Below the pieces are notes generated by a model. That model saw nothing but the letters and a program-made list of their open reading frames with translations. It ran no database searches and had not been told where the DNA came from. Source: JBCDBD01 sp039184335 (GTDB taxonomy: Bacteria > Bacteroidota > Bacteroidia > Flavobacteriales > Flavobacteriaceae). From it: a stretch of DNA of 64,000 nt. Below are positions 1 to 8,675 of this stretch, piece after piece. A program made the position numbers and the translations under genes. Each line of letters opens with the position of its first letter. Positions within the stretch are counted from its first letter, which is position 1. The stretch lies in NCBI GenBank assembly GCA_039184335.1, contig JBCDBD010000017.1, positions 1 to 64,000 of the forward strand. Direction: 5' to 3'.

Positions 1-151
1 ATAGGAAATTGACAGTAAACACTGGACTTTACAAAGATTTTAAAGCAAAACAGAAGTAAAATTTCTTTACTATCAATCTTGTAAAGCACTAATTTTACCG
101 ATGTTTTCAGCGATTTCAAAAATTGATGTCAATTGCTGAAATAATACTGGT

Positions 152-1309
152 TTATTTCCTTCTTCTTCCCCATTTCCTCCTTCTATCCCGTTCTATCGAT
201 TCAATCATTGCAGCTACCTCGGCTTTGATTTTTTCATCAGCCTCTTCTTCAGTTATAACTTCATCTTTTGGCTCAGGTTTTTCAATTGAATTTTCCTTTA
301 AAAACTTATCAAGGATTTCATCATTCTCCTCCAATATGCTGTTGTCAGGCATAACCGTAGTGGTTTCCATGACTTTACTTTCAATCACATCTTTAGCATC
401 TTGCAACTGTTCAGCATTAGTTAGCTTTTTTGGCGGATGTGGTTCTCCTTTATAAAATAGCTGCCTTATTGTTTTACCTGCATCCCTGTTATAAGACTCG
501 CACGAATCCTGCATACTGGTCAATTCTTTCTTGGTCATATTCAAAACCTTTTTTTCAATTTCACCAGTTTCAGTATAATGAACATCTTCCACCCTAAACA
601 TTGTATTTCCACTTAACGTCGATATATCCACGGTAGTGATTTCCTGACCCTCCTTTAACTCAATAACTGGAGGGGTGTATTTTTCGTAATAGAACTTTCT
701 AGGAATGGCATTACCTTGTAAAAAGCTTTCAATTTGTGAGGCGATAAGTTTATCCTTTGCTACCTGCACCCATCTAAAACCACCACGCATTTCAACAGTG
801 ATAACATCATATTTTTTGTTACCCTTAAAATGTTTCAAGTGCTCAGGTAGAATTTGGTCACCAGCTACTAAAGGAAATTTTTCAATTTTACTGGAATTGC
901 TTTGGACTCGGTCATCATACTTATCCTTAAAGGAATTGGTTTCCTCCGTTATGAGGTTCAATTTCTTCAACTTGGTAAAGGTTGGATGATAAACAAGCGG
1001 TGAACTCTTCCGCTTTTCTCTGGAAAGCTTTACAAGTCTACCGTTCATTATGGTCTTGATGGTAATAAAATTTTTATCCTCCAGACCTTTACGATGCTTG
1101 TTCAAAGTGGGTTTGCTAATATCCAAGTCCTTGCAAATTTGATCGTTGAACAGCTCTTTATAATTAAGTTTACAATGTGTTTTATGATGCCTAAGTATGT
1201 AGAGCAACAATATTCTTTCATCGCTAGTTAGCTTATCACTAACTATAATCTCACTCCAATTTACCTTGAAGTCCTGCTTTGGATTCCTTTTATACTTTCT
1301 TGCTTCCAT
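152..1309 (-). CDS. Hypothetical winged-helix protein of a mobile element
   Basis: 385 aa, not recognised as a named family. The first ~110 residues read as a winged-helix DNA-binding domain: a stretch resembling ERILLLYILRHHK is followed by DISKPTLNKHRKGLEDK, a helix-turn-helix with recognition helix and then a basic wing. The rest is hydrophilic and charged, ending in a Glu-rich then Arg/Lys-rich tail (RDRRRKWGRRRK). Replication-initiator or partition-type proteins of integrated elements can look like this, but that is inference. Its start codon lies inside the 3' end of the small gene at 1290-1469, which suggests translational coupling. Another frame stays open past the stop to about position 73, so a late frameshift cannot be excluded. 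It stands on the recombinase side of the window, consistent with cargo or replication functions of a mobile element. Confidence 0.6.
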   Translation of the reverse strand: MEARKYKRNPKQDFKVNWSEIIVSDKLTSDERILLLYILRHHKTHCKLNYKELFNDQICKDLDISKPTLNKHRKGLEDKNFITIKTIMNGRLVKLSREKRKSSPLVYHPTFTKLKKLNLITEETNSFKDKYDDRVQSNSSKIEKFPLVAGDQILPEHLKHFKGNKKYDVITVEMRGGFRWVQVAKDKLIASQIESFLQGNAIPRKFYYEKYTPPVIELKEGQEITTVDISTLSGNTMFRVEDVHYTETGEIEKKVLNMTKKELTSMQDSCESYNRDAGKTIRQLFYKGEPHPPKKLTNAEQLQDAKDVIESKVMETTTVMPDNSILEENDEILDKFLKENSIEKPEPKDEVITEEEADEKIKAEVAAMIESIERDRRRKWGRRRK

Positions 1310-1469
1310 GGCTCACCACGTTTAATTTGTTATCCAGTTTCTTGATATAGCCCATCTTTACTAGGACTGAGAATTTTCGTTTTGATATACCTTCGCTTAA
1401 GCAGAGGTCTTTCATGTTCTTATAATTGCGCCCGTTGTACCTATAACGGAATAATTGTTCTTCTTGCAT
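1290..1469 (-). CDS. Small 59-aa protein overlapping the next gene
   Basis: An ATG at 1469 opens a 59-codon frame ending in TAA at 1290-1292. It overlaps the ATG of the 385-aa gene (1309) by 20 bp. The protein is basic (begins MQEEQLFRYRYNGRNYKN) and contains a short helix-turn-helix-like stretch, LCLSEGISKRKFSVLVKMG, so it could be a small DNA-binding protein. Support comes from the tight head-to-tail arrangement with small genes on the same strand and the overlap. No family is recognised. Confidence 0.45.
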   Translation of the reverse strand: MQEEQLFRYRYNGRNYKNMKDLCLSEGISKRKFSVLVKMGYIKKLDNKLNVVSHGSKKV

Positions 1470-1485
1470 GATCTTACTGTGATTT

Positions 1486-1734
1486 TTAAATTAATATTGC
1501 TCCGATTTCATTGATGTAATGGCTCACCCTGTACACATCCTTTCCAATGATGAACTGTTCCCAAGCTTGATTTAAAATGCCCTTGAACTCGTCCTTAGAC
1601 TTCTTGTTGGGGAATTTTAGGGTAAGCTCGTTATAGCTCTCGTAATTGTTGACCAGTTCTAAAAACGACTGTAAACTTCCCTTAGCGGCATAGGTATTGT
1701 ACAGGCCGTAGGCCTGATTGATAAACTTTTTCAT
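1486..1734 (-). CDS. Hypothetical 82-aa protein
   Basis: A small protein beginning MKKFINQAYGLYNTYAAKG, predicted mostly helical and without signal peptide or membrane segment. It lies 16 bp upstream of the 59-aa gene on the same strand, so the three leftward genes probably form one transcript. No family is recognised. The context (short uncharacterised genes beside a recombinase) suggests mobile-element cargo. Confidence 0.5.
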   Translation of the reverse strand: MKKFINQAYGLYNTYAAKGSLQSFLELVNNYESYNELTLKFPNKKSKDEFKGILNQAWEQFIIGKDVYRVSHYINEIGAILI

Positions 1735-1755
1735 TCTGTGATATTTGAATTAAAT

Positions 1756-1824
1756 AATAGTCCGCCAGTGAACTTCAAAGAAGGGATTGCGAAGGCCTGA
1801 CTTTTTGTGTTTAGGCGGACTATT
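1756..1824. repeat. 11-bp inverted repeat around a 47-nt spacer
   Basis: AATAGTCCGCC at 1756-1766 is matched exactly by GGCGGACTATT at 1814-1824. It fills the gap between the 79-aa gene (stop 1837) and the 82-aa gene (start 1734). A long stem-loop in the transcript or a paired protein-binding site are both possible; there is no clean T-run expected of an intrinsic terminator. Confidence 0.5.
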
Positions 1825-1836
1825 GTCTTTTGTAGG

Positions 1837-2076
1837 TTAAGCTACCGTTCGATATTTCTTTCCTATTTGTAGATAGCTGCTATAGCTGTGGTCTACTTGA
1901 ACAATTCCAGCTTTTATTAACGGATCAAGAAACTTTCTGTACTTGCTGCTGTATTCCGCCGTTAATTGCTTTTTGGTCAGTTCAACCCAACCGTTTTGTC
2001 TGTTGAGGTATTGTACAAAGCGAATTGCCTTAGCTTCCACCACTGGGTGAAGCTGCAGATTTTGTATTGCTGTCAT
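1837..2076 (-). CDS. Hypothetical 79-aa winged-helix-like protein
   Basis: 79 aa, beginning MTAIQNLQLHPVVEAKAIRF. The pattern of helices followed by KYRKFLDPLIKAGIVQVD and a short beta hairpin resembles a small winged-helix protein in which a helix-turn-helix is followed by a wing. That is a structural guess; no family is recognised. It is the first gene of the leftward cluster and faces the ~850-bp repeat region, so any promoter for the cluster should lie within the repeats. Confidence 0.5.
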   Translation of the reverse strand: MTAIQNLQLHPVVEAKAIRFVQYLNRQNGWVELTKKQLTAEYSSKYRKFLDPLIKAGIVQVDHSYSSYLQIGKKYRTVA

Positions 2077-2141
2077 GTAGATTGTAGGTTAAGATTCAGT
2101 GGTACTCCATTGTACTTTTTTACTGAGTAAAAAAATCGATT

Positions 2142-2775
2142 GTTTTCTTGCCCTCAAGGAGTAGGCATTTTCAGGATGCTTTTATTTATAACTAATTGAT
2201 ATTCATAAATTTGAAAGTGAAAAATCTTGCGTCAAGGTCATGGTAGATATGATACCTGATTCTATAGATAATCTTGTGCTATTTAGCATTTACGATCATT
2301 CAGTACGGAACCAGATGCGTTTTCTTGCTCTTACCTCAGAACCATTTTGAATTATATTATCTATAACTACTTAATAAACAGTAATTTAAATTAGGATTTT
2401 CGTGCGTCAAGGTGATGAGTAGATACTATACCTGATTTTATTGGTGATGGTGTGCTATTTGGTTTTAGGAATCATTCAGTGCGTAACCTATGCGTCTTCT
2501 TCCCTAAATGGACCACACTTTTTGATAAATTAAAACGTAACTGATTATTTTTCAATAAGTTATATAGTAAATTTTATGAACATAGATTATGGTTAGATAA
2601 GATACCCGATATTAGGGCTAATCCTGCTTTACTTGGCCTTGCAAATCATTAGGTGCGAAACCTCATGCGTCTTTTACCCCCAAGTCAAGCTCACTTTTCA
2701 ATGTTTTTTTATTTAACTAATTGATAAAGAATAGTTTAAAAGAAGATTTTCGTGCGTCACGGTCATTATGATAAT
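2142..2775. repeat. Degenerate ~174-bp tandem repeat array
   Basis: The 850-bp space between the 79-aa gene and the recombinase holds no convincing gene. It contains a half unit, about three full units and the start of a fourth. The motif GCGTCAAGGT occurs at 2230 and 2404 and as GCGTCACGGT at 2754; a GATACCTGAT-type motif recurs at about 2252, 2426 and 2600; a block ending in ATGCGTC recurs about every 175 bp (alignable position 2319, 2494, 2669), with a GTTTTCTTGC half unit at 2142. A/T-rich linkers separate the blocks. The copies are diverged, so the array is old or under weak constraint. The bases from 2776 to 2928 show nothing recognisable. Confidence 0.75.
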
Positions 2776-2928
2776 TAGGCCGTTTTTATATGGGTAACGC
2801 TACCCCGAAATTGGAGCAAGGAGAAACAAGCTGATATACGTCTTTATCTTTTGATGGGTGGTACGCCAATACCAAAAATATAAAAGGACGAAGTGGTCAG
2901 GCGAAAAACAGAATCTACGGTCAGAATC

Positions 2929-4656
2929 TTAATCCTTCAGGAGGTAATCGAGGCCAGATTCTTTAATAACTTCCATTAGTTCTTTAGAATTGGTTTTGTG
3001 CTTGCGAATTAGTCTGCGCAATGCCTTTGGGTTGTGCTTTACCTCTTGTGCATCATCCCACTTCCTTGCATTTTCTTTTATTTCTTTGATTTCGTCAGCG
3101 GTTGGGTTGAGATTTTCTTCCAATAATGCCCTCAAGGTCAGTAAATCGGTTTCTAAGTCGTGCGTAATTTCCATTTTTAGAGTGCCGTTATTGAATCTTT
3201 GCAGTTGCGCACCTCTATAAATTGGAATTAGGTATTTGAACCATGATTTGAAATGTACTTTTGCAAATCTTTCACCGACCGTAATATGTTTGAGTATCTT
3301 TTCCACCTGTGTCTTGAACACTTCTAAATCGGTGGAGTAGTGGGCTATCTTATTGTTTAGCATTGATTTTGTTGCAGCTACATTGGCCTTTAGCCTATTG
3401 GCTTCGCCCTCCAGTTTCTCAATTTCACTTTTATAGCGTTTTCTGTGGTGATCATATTCTTCTTTGGTGATTTCATCATCATCGTAACGGTCGTAGGCTC
3501 TATCGATTTTATCTTTTAAGGAACGTATTTGCCGCTCACATTGCGTTATGTTGGCCGAATCAACCTTAATGGTTTTCTTAAGTTTTGCCTTTACGTCAGC
3601 CTCCTTGAACTCCTGAGCATTTTTTTCCAGTACCTTGCGAACCTCGTCTATTAGAAAATCCCTATTCACCGACTTTACTCCGCATTTTTTACTGCATCGG
3701 TATAAATTAAGTCCACCGCCTCGATGCTCACTGTTTTTTCTCTGCTTTTTCGGAATCACTATCTGATGCATTACCGCACCACATTCGCATTTTATCATTG
3801 ATGCCAAGGGGTTGGTATGTACGGTTGGAGGACTTACATAACGTTTGCGATCATTTATATACTGTTGAACCTCGTCGAATTTGTCTGCTGTTACTATTGC
3901 TGGTACTTTGGTGAAGGCATACTCAATAACCGTTTCTTCTTTTACCTTTTTTTCAGCTACTTTATAACGCCTATCGCCCTTGTAGAATGTATTTCGCAGT
4001 ATTGAGTTTACGCTGCCTATTTTCCATTCTTTGGTTTTATAATTGGCGTTGAGGTACTTAGCGATTTTTCTTGTGCCATGACCTTCTAGCACCATATCGA
4101 ACATTGTACGAACCAATATGGCTTCATCTTCATTTATAACTGGCCTGCCATCCTCGCCCTTATCGTAGCCATAAATCTTCTGATTGAACCCAAGACCGTT
4201 CTTTGCAGCATTTAATTTGCCCGACCTTACACGATACGAAGTGTTTTCACTTTCCATTTCAGCTACACCTGAAAGTGTAGTGATTATCATTTTGGCCGTT
4301 GCATTTACAGTACCATCTTCGTTAAGAGTAGTCAATCCGCTTTTTTGTACATGGATGCAGATACCTTTGCTGTTGCATTCGGTAACGAAGTCAATAATGT
4401 CTTTGGTTCTTCGGCTAAGCCTGCTAAGTTCACTTACAAGAATGTGCTTGATGTTGTTGGCAGATATGAAATCAACCATTTTGTTGAATTCTACCCGTTC
4501 GTCCAGTGATTTTTTGAACCCTGATATTTTGTCTGCAAATATTTTGGCTACCTCTAGTCTTTTGTATGTAGCCAATGGCTTTAAATCCTCTATCTGCCTA
4601 TCGTAAGATTGGGATTCGTCTGTACTTGAAACTCTTGCGTAAATTACGGCTTGCAT
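2929..4656 (-). CDS. Large serine recombinase (site-specific integrase)
   Basis: 575 aa. The N-terminal resolvase catalytic domain (about residues 1-145) carries the YARVSS motif with Arg8 and nucleophile Ser10 and the SELSRLSRR motif. A recombinase domain follows (about 155-265), then a zinc ribbon with CECG and CSKKC cysteine pairs (about 290-340), and a long coiled coil (about 365-440), the usual order in large serine integrases such as those of phage phiC31 and of conjugative elements. All catalytic residues visible are intact, so it should be active. It cuts and rejoins DNA between attP and attB and normally lies at the end of its element. It is flanked by the repeat array downstream and a dyad-rich region upstream. 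Confidence 0.9.
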   Translation of the reverse strand: MQAVIYARVSSTDESQSYDRQIEDLKPLATYKRLEVAKIFADKISGFKKSLDERVEFNKMVDFISANNIKHILVSELSRLSRRTKDIIDFVTECNSKGICIHVQKSGLTTLNEDGTVNATAKMIITTLSGVAEMESENTSYRVRSGKLNAAKNGLGFNQKIYGYDKGEDGRPVINEDEAILVRTMFDMVLEGHGTRKIAKYLNANYKTKEWKIGSVNSILRNTFYKGDRRYKVAEKKVKEETVIEYAFTKVPAIVTADKFDEVQQYINDRKRYVSPPTVHTNPLASMIKCECGAVMHQIVIPKKQRKNSEHRGGGLNLYRCSKKCGVKSVNRDFLIDEVRKVLEKNAQEFKEADVKAKLKKTIKVDSANITQCERQIRSLKDKIDRAYDRYDDDEITKEEYDHHRKRYKSEIEKLEGEANRLKANVAATKSMLNNKIAHYSTDLEVFKTQVEKILKHITVGERFAKVHFKSWFKYLIPIYRGAQLQRFNNGTLKMEITHDLETDLLTLRALLEENLNPTADEIKEIKENARKWDDAQEVKHNPKALRRLIRKHKTNSKELMEVIKESGLDYLLKD

Positions 4657-4694
4657 ACTAAACTAACTGTTAGGAGGCCGCAATATTGTGGATA

Positions 4695-4785
4695 TAGCTG
4701 CCTATAATGGAATTTAGCAGCTAAGGTGGCCCGAACCATTGCAGATCTAGCGATGTGTACATCCATTACAGAAAGCCATATCGCT
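4695..4785. other. Dyad-rich region upstream of recombinase (possible att/control site)
   Basis: Between the recombinase start (4656) and the next gene are three inverted repeats: TAGCTGC 4695-4701 with GCAGCTA 4717-4723; AGCGAT 4749-4754 with ATCGCT 4780-4785; and inside the latter GATGT 4752-4756 with ACATC 4759-4763. A stretch at about 4790-4806 resembles the CATTCAGTACGGAACC block of the repeat array. Attachment sites of large serine recombinases usually lie next to the integrase gene, so this is a candidate att or promoter/operator region. The crossover site cannot be fixed from one window. Confidence 0.35.
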
Positions 4786-4807
4786 GAGGCCATTCAGTAC
4801 AGAAGCC

Positions 4808-4838
4808 TTGATAGGGAGGGATGGTTGGGATAATTTTG
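4808..4838 (+). promoter_or_regulatory. Bacteroidota-type promoter for the DUF6090 gene
   Basis: TTG at 4808-4810 and TAATTTTG at 4831-4838 (TAnnTTTG) are separated by 20 nt, the expected -33/-7 spacing in this phylum. Transcription would start about 25 nt before the GTG at 4869. Confidence 0.55.
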
Positions 4839-4868
4839 TATATTTTGAACAAAATATCCTCCTTATAA

Positions 4869-5915
4869 GTGTTTGCCTTTTTTCGCCGTATTAGAAAATC
4901 CCTTCTCAATGATGGAAAGACTTCCAAATACATTACCTATGCACTTGGAGAGATTCTTTTGGTCATGATCGGTATTTTGCTCGCCTTGCAAGTAAACAAT
5001 TGGAATGAAAGGCGAAAGAGTGATATGGTTATGCATGGTAGGGTAAAAGCCCTGCTAAAAGACCTGCACCATAATATTGAACAGGCGAATGGAATTATAG
5101 CATTTGCTGACAATTATGATTCAATATTTGATAGGGTTATTGCAAACAGATATGGCCATAGTGTTGTTGATGATTTTTCAGTATTACTTGGTTCACAGAC
5201 GGCACAGTTTTTTAAAGAGAGCCTTCAAGCGGTTTTAGGGGAAGAAGAGCAACTGCCTAAAGCATACAGCCACTTGATTCCAGAATTGAAAGAATTAAAT
5301 CGTTTGTTTCGTTCACAGGAGAAATGGGAAGATATTTCATTACATGACCGTGAAGACATCATGAGAAATGTGCTCTATGTGGAGGATTATGATTTTACGT
5401 CATTGGATGAAAAGGAATTTAAGGAGGAATTCAAAAAACTTGTGTCCAGCAACCGCTTTCGAAACAGGGTCTTGCTATCTTATGCAAGTACATTTCTTGA
5501 AGAAAATGCATGGGACATTACCCAGATCAGGGCAGCCTCCCTGATTCTTTTAGGAAAGTTGAATGCAATCATAAAAGATGAAGAGATATCGGTCGAAAGT
5601 CTATTTGAACAGAAAGGGTTGGTCCGATTTGCATCGTTTGACTGTCAGCATCCACTGAACGAATCCAAATATTTGGAAAACTTTCGTTCGTACCGTCTTT
5701 CTTTCCCTTTCTACAATGCAGTGAATTCTGTCCGGCACCTTGATTTTCTTGACGCTGAATTGAATGTGTATCGAACCATAACATTGCAACCGAATGAATT
5801 CCATTTCAATAATTATGAGTTATATGACGATGACAGGTTTGAATTGAGGTCGGGGGAACAATGTCTTGGTCGTTTTAGAGCGGTTAGAAATGGTTATCTG
5901 ATCGTTAACGAATGA
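4869..5915 (+). CDS. DUF6090 family membrane-anchored protein
   Basis: 348 aa. The N-terminus has the hallmark of the flavobacterial DUF6090 family: a FFRRIRKSLLNDGKTSKY segment, then one hydrophobic helix (GEILLVMIGILLALQVNNWNE, split around residues 27-47), and a soluble C-terminal region of unknown role. Family members usually start with ATG and M-I-x-F-F-R; here an in-frame TAA sits directly before a GTG at 4869, so GTG is the only plausible start. This may mean that the first codons were replaced when the neighbouring element inserted. A promoter fits at 4808-4838. Function is not known. Confidence 0.75.
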   Translation: MFAFFRRIRKSLLNDGKTSKYITYALGEILLVMIGILLALQVNNWNERRKSDMVMHGRVKALLKDLHHNIEQANGIIAFADNYDSIFDRVIANRYGHSVVDDFSVLLGSQTAQFFKESLQAVLGEEEQLPKAYSHLIPELKELNRLFRSQEKWEDISLHDREDIMRNVLYVEDYDFTSLDEKEFKEEFKKLVSSNRFRNRVLLSYASTFLEENAWDITQIRAASLILLGKLNAIIKDEEISVESLFEQKGLVRFASFDCQHPLNESKYLENFRSYRLSFPFYNAVNSVRHLDFLDAELNVYRTITLQPNEFHFNNYELYDDDRFELRSGEQCLGRFRAVRNGYLIVNE

Positions 5916-5955
5916 GAAAACAGTTTTTTTGCCACAAAATTGACTTTACAAAGCG

Positions 5956-5976
5956 TAGAGGTAGGCTCTATTTTTT
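5956..5976 (+). terminator. Weak intrinsic terminator after the DUF6090 gene
   Basis: TAGAG 5956-5960 and CTCTA 5966-5970 form a 5-bp stem with a 5-nt loop followed by six T (5971-5976). It sits 40 nt after the DUF6090 stop and before the convergent BtaA-like gene. The stem is short, so confidence is modest. Confidence 0.4.
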
Positions 5977-6065
5977 GACCTAGGTAGTACTGATGTAACA
6001 TGGTGCGGTCTTGCCATGGCAAAGTATGGCTCCTTGAGGGTGTTTCGGTTGGTAACGGTTTACAT

Positions 6066-7226
6066 TTATTTGATGGTCCCCATATACGTACTTGCATACG
6101 TACCCACGCGATCAAGGGCATGTGCCTTTTGGACCTCGTCCATTTTCCAATCGATTCGCTCTTGTATGAAGTCAGGAAAGAAATCTATTTTTTGTGCCGC
6201 TGACCGCATCAGTATTTTAGTACCGGGAAAGCTGTTCTTGAGAATGAGTTCCCATTCTTCGCTCAAGGCCTCTGGTTGGTAATGGGCCAACCAGTCTTGA
6301 TGGTCCAAGAGAACATAATGGGAATATTCACCAGGATTTTCCTTCAAAAAATCACTGATCGTGGTCGTATGGGTTTTAACCGCACCAATAGTGTTGCGCA
6401 ACAATTCGAAATTGTGCTCTTTCAAATACTCAGGACTACAGTTTTTTGTGTATTGTCCAGTCAAATACAAGCGCCAAAAATAATTGTCCCGTATCGGTAT
6501 TTTGGTGAATACCTGTCTGAGGTTATTTTTTATAAAACCTGCCATGGCATCTGGGTATTTTTCTAAAATCAAGTTTTGTTGTGTTCTAGGCACACCCAGT
6601 AACGTCATTGTCAAATGCCTGTTCATGAGCCAAAGGGTCATTTTGCTCAAAAATTTAGGCTCTAGATCATAGTAGATCTCTTTTTGCTCCTCTAGGGTTT
6701 CACATTCCAACAGTCTGTTGACCAATTTTCGAGCCCCAGGTTTTAAATCAAAATATTTTTTGAAAAGCCAGGCAAAGTTACCAGATGTCCCAAAAAAATA
6801 GAATGATTTTTTTGTTCCTTTCCCACTGAACTTGTCTATTTTTTTATCCCAAAAGTCAACCGCATAATCTGGTAGATGAGTTTTGAGTTTTTCTCGATAA
6901 TAGGTGCCTGCATGTTTGTATTGACCACGGCCGAACATTTTAAAATGCATATGATAGTCCCCATTGTGTATACTGGCCTTCTTCAATTCCAAAAGTGAAT
7001 TCTGTCTAGGGTCGACATCAACACAATTGATTGCCTTGGGGTTGTCCAGTGAATAGTTTAGGGCATTGCACCCGGCACTGGTAATCATGACCACCTCACT
7101 TTTAGAATCAAGATTGAGCAATTGTCTATCGACACGCGAGTCTTCCCAACAGGTATCATAAATCAGGTAGTTTGAATGTATCTTGGTAAAGACTTTATCT
7201 TTCAGTTTATCTATGTTCTTATGCAT
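6066..7226 (-). CDS. BtaA-like DUF3419 aminocarboxypropyl transferase
   Basis: 386 aa. It matches the DUF3419/BtaA family: an S-adenosylmethionine-dependent 3-amino-3-carboxypropyl transferase that makes diacylglyceryl-homoserine, precursor of the betaine lipid DGTS. Visible family signatures are YDTCWEDSRVDRQ near residue 23, the SAM-binding loop TSAGCNALNY near residue 50, and CVDVDPRQ near residue 68. Length is right for the family. In betaine-lipid makers btaA is normally next to or fused with btaB, an N-methyltransferase; no such gene lies nearby. Instead it is divergent from the acyltransferase-like gene at 7395. The headgroup acceptor here is therefore uncertain. Cytoplasmic, membrane-associated activity is inferred from the lipid substrate. 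Confidence 0.8.
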   Translation of the reverse strand: MHKNIDKLKDKVFTKIHSNYLIYDTCWEDSRVDRQLLNLDSKSEVVMITSAGCNALNYSLDNPKAINCVDVDPRQNSLLELKKASIHNGDYHMHFKMFGRGQYKHAGTYYREKLKTHLPDYAVDFWDKKIDKFSGKGTKKSFYFFGTSGNFAWLFKKYFDLKPGARKLVNRLLECETLEEQKEIYYDLEPKFLSKMTLWLMNRHLTMTLLGVPRTQQNLILEKYPDAMAGFIKNNLRQVFTKIPIRDNYFWRLYLTGQYTKNCSPEYLKEHNFELLRNTIGAVKTHTTTISDFLKENPGEYSHYVLLDHQDWLAHYQPEALSEEWELILKNSFPGTKILMRSAAQKIDFFPDFIQERIDWKMDEVQKAHALDRVGTYASTYMGTIK

Positions 7227-7394
7227 TGAAGTCAGTAAGACGTTTTATCAATGCTAAAGCGATGGATAGCATTGAATATTTAACTTGGAAAATTACGCTC
7301 GATAGCGTTATAAAAGAAGTAATTCAAAATTATCATTCCATTAAATATAGCCCCCAAAATGCATTGCTTTTGGTAATCGAACTACTTTCAAAGT

Positions 7395-8552
7395 ATGTTT
7401 ATCAAGATATATGGAAAAGTTTCCATCGCAGATTTAAATTGGTCGTCAGTGCAAAATGGCGAGTTGCTTCGCAATTTTTATGAACCTGTAGTAAAAAGAT
7501 CAAGTAAGGTTTTTGTCCAAAATTCAGACCATCAGGTTGAAATTCTTCAAGTGGACGACGTACTGTTTCCTTTGACGATAGCAAAAAAGTATACCAAAAA
7601 TACGTGCTACCTGTTCAGTTTTATGGCCCAGTATATTGACTACACAAGGGAAGAAATCCTAGGGCATGGCAAGTACAGTTGGTTTCAGAAGATAGTTTCT
7701 AGGTTGGTTTTTCCTTTGCTCAAGACATTAGTGAGTTGGTGCGGTATGGAAAAAGTAGTCTTTGTGAACAATCTCTTTTTGGCCACGAACTTGTATGAAA
7801 AAGGAACCGCCATTGGGCACAACAGGGTAATTCAATACTTGAAAGAGCACTATACCGATAGCACAATCGCTTTCAGGTCGATCAACGAAGCTACTGATAG
7901 ATGGTTGCTTGACGAGTTGCACGTTCAAGGAGGATTGCATTTAGCCTGTAGACAGCTGTATATACTTGACCCTGCCAAGAGTAATTTCAAAAGAAAAAGA
8001 CCAGTAATTCAAGACAATAAATTGTGGAAGACAACAAAAGAGCTTTTTTGGGAAAAGTTGTCACGGTTCGATGAGAAAGAGATCCATACATTACTCCAGT
8101 ATTATAGTGACTTGTACCGAAAAAAGTACTCTAAGCTCAATCCAGATTATACGCTTGAATTTCTTCAGGCCACAATAAAATCTGGAGTGCCTGATTTTTA
8201 TGTTCTTAGAGCGGGTAAGACCAATATACCGCTAGCTGTTCAAGCTGTAGAAACAACGATTGATGTAGTTTGTACCCCATTTATTGGGTATGACCAGACA
8301 GTACCCAAGAAGGTTGGACTTTACCGTCTGATGAATCTGCAACTTACGAAACTCGCTATTGAAGAAAAGCGAGTATTCAACATGAGCAGTGGGGCTGCAA
8401 ATTTCAAGAAGCAGCGTGGGGGCGTGCCTTTTTTTGACTACCATGTTATTTTTATAGATCATTTGCCAAAAAGAAGGCAGTGGCCATGGAAGCAATTGCA
8501 TGCCATATCAGAATCAAAAATCAAGCCCACCATGAGAGATCTTGGGGTATAA
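7395..8552 (+). CDS. FemAB/GNAT-like putative acyltransferase
   Basis: 385 aa, no signal peptide. The C-terminal third (about residues 260-365) resembles the second domain of FemAB/BioF2-type acyl-CoA N-acyltransferases: a beta strand DFYVLRAGKTNIPLAV, then GLYRLMNLQLTKLAIEEKR forming a helix, then FNMSSGAANFKKQRGG, analogous to the lyrll...ARERG...f-lG...yK-rfGa pattern. The N-terminal part is not recognised. ATG 7395 is chosen because the frame is closed by a TAA at 7374-7376. It is divergent from the BtaA-like gene with a 168-bp gap, which suggests shared control and perhaps action on the same lipid headgroup amine; that link is inference. Confidence 0.55.
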   Translation: MFIKIYGKVSIADLNWSSVQNGELLRNFYEPVVKRSSKVFVQNSDHQVEILQVDDVLFPLTIAKKYTKNTCYLFSFMAQYIDYTREEILGHGKYSWFQKIVSRLVFPLLKTLVSWCGMEKVVFVNNLFLATNLYEKGTAIGHNRVIQYLKEHYTDSTIAFRSINEATDRWLLDELHVQGGLHLACRQLYILDPAKSNFKRKRPVIQDNKLWKTTKELFWEKLSRFDEKEIHTLLQYYSDLYRKKYSKLNPDYTLEFLQATIKSGVPDFYVLRAGKTNIPLAVQAVETTIDVVCTPFIGYDQTVPKKVGLYRLMNLQLTKLAIEEKRVFNMSSGAANFKKQRGGVPFFDYHVIFIDHLPKRRQWPWKQLHAISESKIKPTMRDLGV

Positions 8553-8675
8553 TGAATTGGGGCCAAGTGCATTAAAATGAGTGTGATGGCCAAAAAACAG
8601 GCCGACAACCAAACATCCGATTCAGAATTGATGAAATAAGCTGTGGTTTTAAGTAAAAAAACATAACTTTAAACT

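Noticed and set aside
2142..2775. CRISPR array
   Set aside because: Period of ~174 bp with diverged copies and no short identical repeats with unique spacers.
7226..7483. Plus-strand 85-aa frame in the gap between the BtaA-like and acyltransferase-like genes
   Set aside because: It overlaps the start of the better-supported 7395 gene in another frame and has no family-like content.
8553..8675. 20-codon ORF before the Crp/Fnr gene
   Set aside because: Too short, no codon pattern or residue bias suggesting a leader peptide.
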